A stretch of DNA of 64,000 nt from assembly GCF_000974425.1 (NCBI RefSeq), contig NZ_CP010429.1:1984001-2048000 (forward strand), read 5' to 3'. A model generated the notes under the pieces. That model did no database searches, was not told the origin of the DNA, and saw nothing but the letters and a program-made list of their open reading frames with translations. This stretch comes from Spirosoma radiotolerans (GTDB lineage Bacteria; Bacteroidota; Bacteroidia; Cytophagales; Spirosomataceae). The translations under genes were made by a program, and so were the position numbers. Positions 62,287-64,000 of the stretch are shown piece by piece (the first letter of the stretch is position 1; every line of letters starts with the position of its first letter).

Positions 62287-63189
62287 TTACAGCCAGCCTT
62301 TCCGCTTGAACCAGCCATAAATACCCAAGGCGACAACACCCATACTCACCAGCACGGCCGGATAGCCATAACGCCAGCCTAATTCGGGCATGTGCTCGAA
62401 GTTCATCCCGTAGATGCCCACAATAAAGGTCAAGGGCAGAAAGAAGGCCGAAAAGACTGTTAGTACCCGCATCACCTCATTGGTCCGCTGGGAAGCCATA
62501 GACAAATAGATGTTCAGCAGGTGCGTGGCAGCCTCTTCCAGCTGTTCGTAAATAGTGCGTGCTTTCACATGTAAATCCAACGTATCTTGTAACACCGGAG
62601 AAGCGCCCTCACTACGCTGCAAGCAATGGAGAATGTCTTCCGTCAGGGTTAAGATGCGTTTAGCAGATGAAGCTTTGCGCTTCAAATAATAGAGCTGTTG
62701 GAGAACCTGCTTGGTCGGCTTTCCCAAGAATAAAGCCGATTCGTGACCATCTAACTCATTCGCTAAAGCCAAACCTGGATCAATGTAACTATTGAGTACC
62801 CAGCGAACAATGCGGATGCTTAATTCAGCCGTTGACTGACAATGGCCAGGGGTTACAAAGCGCTTTTTAATTTCGTCCAGCACCGGCTGAGCACTCCGGT
62901 GAACGGTAATGATAAAGTCGTTGCTGTAAAAGATGGCGATTTTATTACTGAGCTCCTGAATCGTATCGGCGTCTGTCTCTTTATCGGGGTTATAAATGCG
63001 GGTGATTATAAAGCTGACTGGCCCAATCGATTCAAACTTAGGGAGATGGTCGGGCTCCAGGCAGTCTTTAATGACTGTATAATAGAGATCATATTTCTGG
63101 GCCACTTGGTCAAGCTCCTCCGGAGATGGATCATTCAGATCCAGCCAAGTAAAGGGGTGATCAATTGGAGTCGCTAATTCTTTCTGCAT
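62287..63189 (-). CDS. corA: CorA-family magnesium/divalent-cation transporter
   Basis: 300 residues. Cytoplasmic alpha/beta funnel domain (WLDLNDPSPEELDQVAQKY; RPSAQPVLDEIKKRF-type helix region), then a long stalk helix (YLKRKASSAKRILTLTEDIL). Two C-terminal membrane helices follow: VLTVFSAFFLPLTFIVGIYG ending in the G-M-N filter (YGMNFEHMPELGW), and YPAVLVSMGVVALGIYGWF with the basic end KRKG. Forms pentamers that carry Mg2+, Co2+ or Ni2+ inward. Complete and isolated. Confidence 0.92.
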   Translation of the reverse strand: MQKELATPIDHPFTWLDLNDPSPEELDQVAQKYDLYYTVIKDCLEPDHLPKFESIGPVSFIITRIYNPDKETDADTIQELSNKIAIFYSNDFIITVHRSAQPVLDEIKKRFVTPGHCQSTAELSIRIVRWVLNSYIDPGLALANELDGHESALFLGKPTKQVLQQLYYLKRKASSAKRILTLTEDILHCLQRSEGASPVLQDTLDLHVKARTIYEQLEEAATHLLNIYLSMASQRTNEVMRVLTVFSAFFLPLTFIVGIYGMNFEHMPELGWRYGYPAVLVSMGVVALGIYGWFKRKGWL

Positions 63190-63282
63190 GGGGTAAGCTT
63201 CCAGTTGCCCCTAATAACATGGAATAGGCTAAGCGAGTTGATCATTTAATACAGATTTAACTCAAATAGGTCACCAACTGTC

Positions 63283-63775
63283 TTATTCCCGACCCTGCCC
63301 GGGTCGGGGTAACACGTACTGATCAATTTGGCAAACCGGCATAATCCGTTGGTTGCTCGAGGTAATAAACACTTTGTCTGCTTCAAAAACTTCTGCCAGC
63401 GGAATGTCTCGCACTTCGACGGAAAAATACCCTGACATACCGATAAGACATGTTTTTAGGTGATGCCGGGTAAGATACCGCTATGAGCCGTACTAACCGT
63501 TTTGTTTTTAACGATAAAGACGTTGCTTCGCGACGACTCGGAGATTAGCCCGTTGGAATAGTATAAATAGTCATCCGCGGCCTGACGCTTTAAGTGAGGC
63601 AGCCTCTGGATGAGTGGCAAGTAACTGAGCGTTTTGACCGCCGGAATCTCCCGATGATACTCGTAGGACATTAAAGTTAAACCAAAGGCGGCATCCGAAA
63701 AGCCAGGTCCGTGACATGAAGGCGGGTCTCTGCCAGGGGTAGGAGCTCACCATTAAAATAAGCGTATGCGTCCAT
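63283..63775 (-). pseudogene. class IV aminotransferase (PLP fold type IV), broken
   Basis: The minus strand shows three separated pieces. From the ATG at 63775 comes the N-terminus DAYAYFNGELLPLAETRLHV with TDLAF, which then stops. A middle piece reads KRQAADDYLYYSNGLISESS and SNVFIVKNKTVSTAHSGILP, ended by a TAA at about 63455. The C-terminal piece in another frame reads YFSVEVRDIPLAEVFEADKV and FITSSNQRIMPVCQIDQYVL to a stop at 63283. This order matches branched-chain/D-amino-acid aminotransferases and aminodeoxychorismate lyase, but the catalytic Lys region between the first two pieces is lost. Dead gene. Confidence 0.8.
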
Positions 63776-63899
63776 GTAAATGTACTGTTTAGGATTCGAG
63801 TGTTTTCCTAACACTGCATCAGGGTTCAGAAGTACGCTTTCCAATACTGGTCCTATGGCATCAATCGGTTCAATTAGGGAAATGATGAGTCATTTCCCA

Positions 63900-64000
63900 C
63901 TATTTCCCGGCCAGGTCGGCAACTCCGTTCGGAAACATGGCTTTGGCCACCTGCGCCATATCCAGTGCCTCACGCAGTAACTTAATCTTACCATTTTCAG
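63900..64000 (-). CDS. NTF2/SnoaL-like protein, C-terminal end
   Basis: The open minus-strand frame enters the window and ends at 63900. It reads ENGKIKLLREALDMAQVAKA then MFPNGVADLAGK. The strand-turn-helix F-x-N/D-G-K-I-x-x-x-R-E-x-x-D is typical of the last strands of NTF2-like (SnoaL) proteins, small ligand-binding or isomerase domains. Only about 33 codons are visible. Confidence 0.5.
   Translation of the reverse strand, partial: ENGKIKLLREALDMAQVAKAMFPNGVADLAGK

Noticed and set aside
1..64000. tRNA, rRNA, riboswitch or CRISPR
   Set aside because: I looked for TTCGAATC-type T-loops, rRNA-conserved stretches and regularly spaced repeats and saw none; a covariance-model search would be decisive.

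Overview
The window reads as chromosomal DNA of a Bacteroidota bacterium, most likely order Cytophagales (Spirosoma-like). The grounds are a SusC/SusD pair, a FG-GAP protein with a type IX secretion sorting tail, many LytTR response regulators paired with LytS-type kinases, TonB C-terminal-domain proteins, TlpA and DUF2147 proteins, and promoter sequences of the Bacteroidota type (TTTG, about 20 nt, TAnnTTTG). The genus is inferred, not proven.

Layout. 1-10 kb: a TPR fragment at the edge, small proteins, two decayed LytTR regulators (1176-1537 and 7328-7633), a serine hydrolase, a membrane-anchored AraC regulator, a TlpA-like lipoprotein and a divergent HxlR/NmrA pair. 10-14 kb: an 83-bp perfect palindrome, an IS3 transposase relic, a LytTR regulator with a frameshifted kinase, and a lipoprotein hydrolase. 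14.1-21.5 kb: one compact operon with DUF2147, TolC, HlyD, ABC permease, ABC ATPase, DUF6268 barrel, LytS kinase and LytTR regulator, which looks like a self-regulated export system. 21.8-29.8 kb: GH42 beta-galactosidase, acyltransferase, a PD40/beta-lactamase chimera, a secreted sugar-binding-like protein and a transmembrane protein with a DNA-binding-like N-terminus.

30.2-35.8 kb is the most unusual part. Two inverted, roughly 290-bp copies of one promoter-leader sequence face inward and bound a 5-kb cassette. Inside it, four MITE-like elements with GTGGCTGTTGCAAAAGTC ends occupy four of the five gaps between genes. The cassette carries a barrel protein, an S41 peptidase with an in-frame stop, a MORN/TonB-C protein and three small membrane proteins.

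36-46 kb: a DOT1-like methyltransferase, a decayed HigBA toxin-antitoxin pair, an AraC regulator, a monooxygenase-like protein, an SDR relic, the large FG-GAP surface protein, and a TetR gene with two matching operators next to a membrane protein and a HupE/UreJ protein. 47-53 kb: SusC/SusD and a sterol-desaturase-type hydroxylase. 54-64 kb: TetR plus alpha/beta hydrolase, a divergent HxlR pair, CHAD-CYTH, a TonB-C lipoprotein, a Tat-exported TIM-barrel isomerase, CorA, a broken class IV aminotransferase and the end of an NTF2-like gene.

A second, dispersed intergenic element (TTGACAG...CGTCTC...GAGACG hairpin) recurs at about nine places across the window. There are many relic genes, so this is an actively eroding accessory stretch. 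No tRNA, rRNA or CRISPR array was seen.
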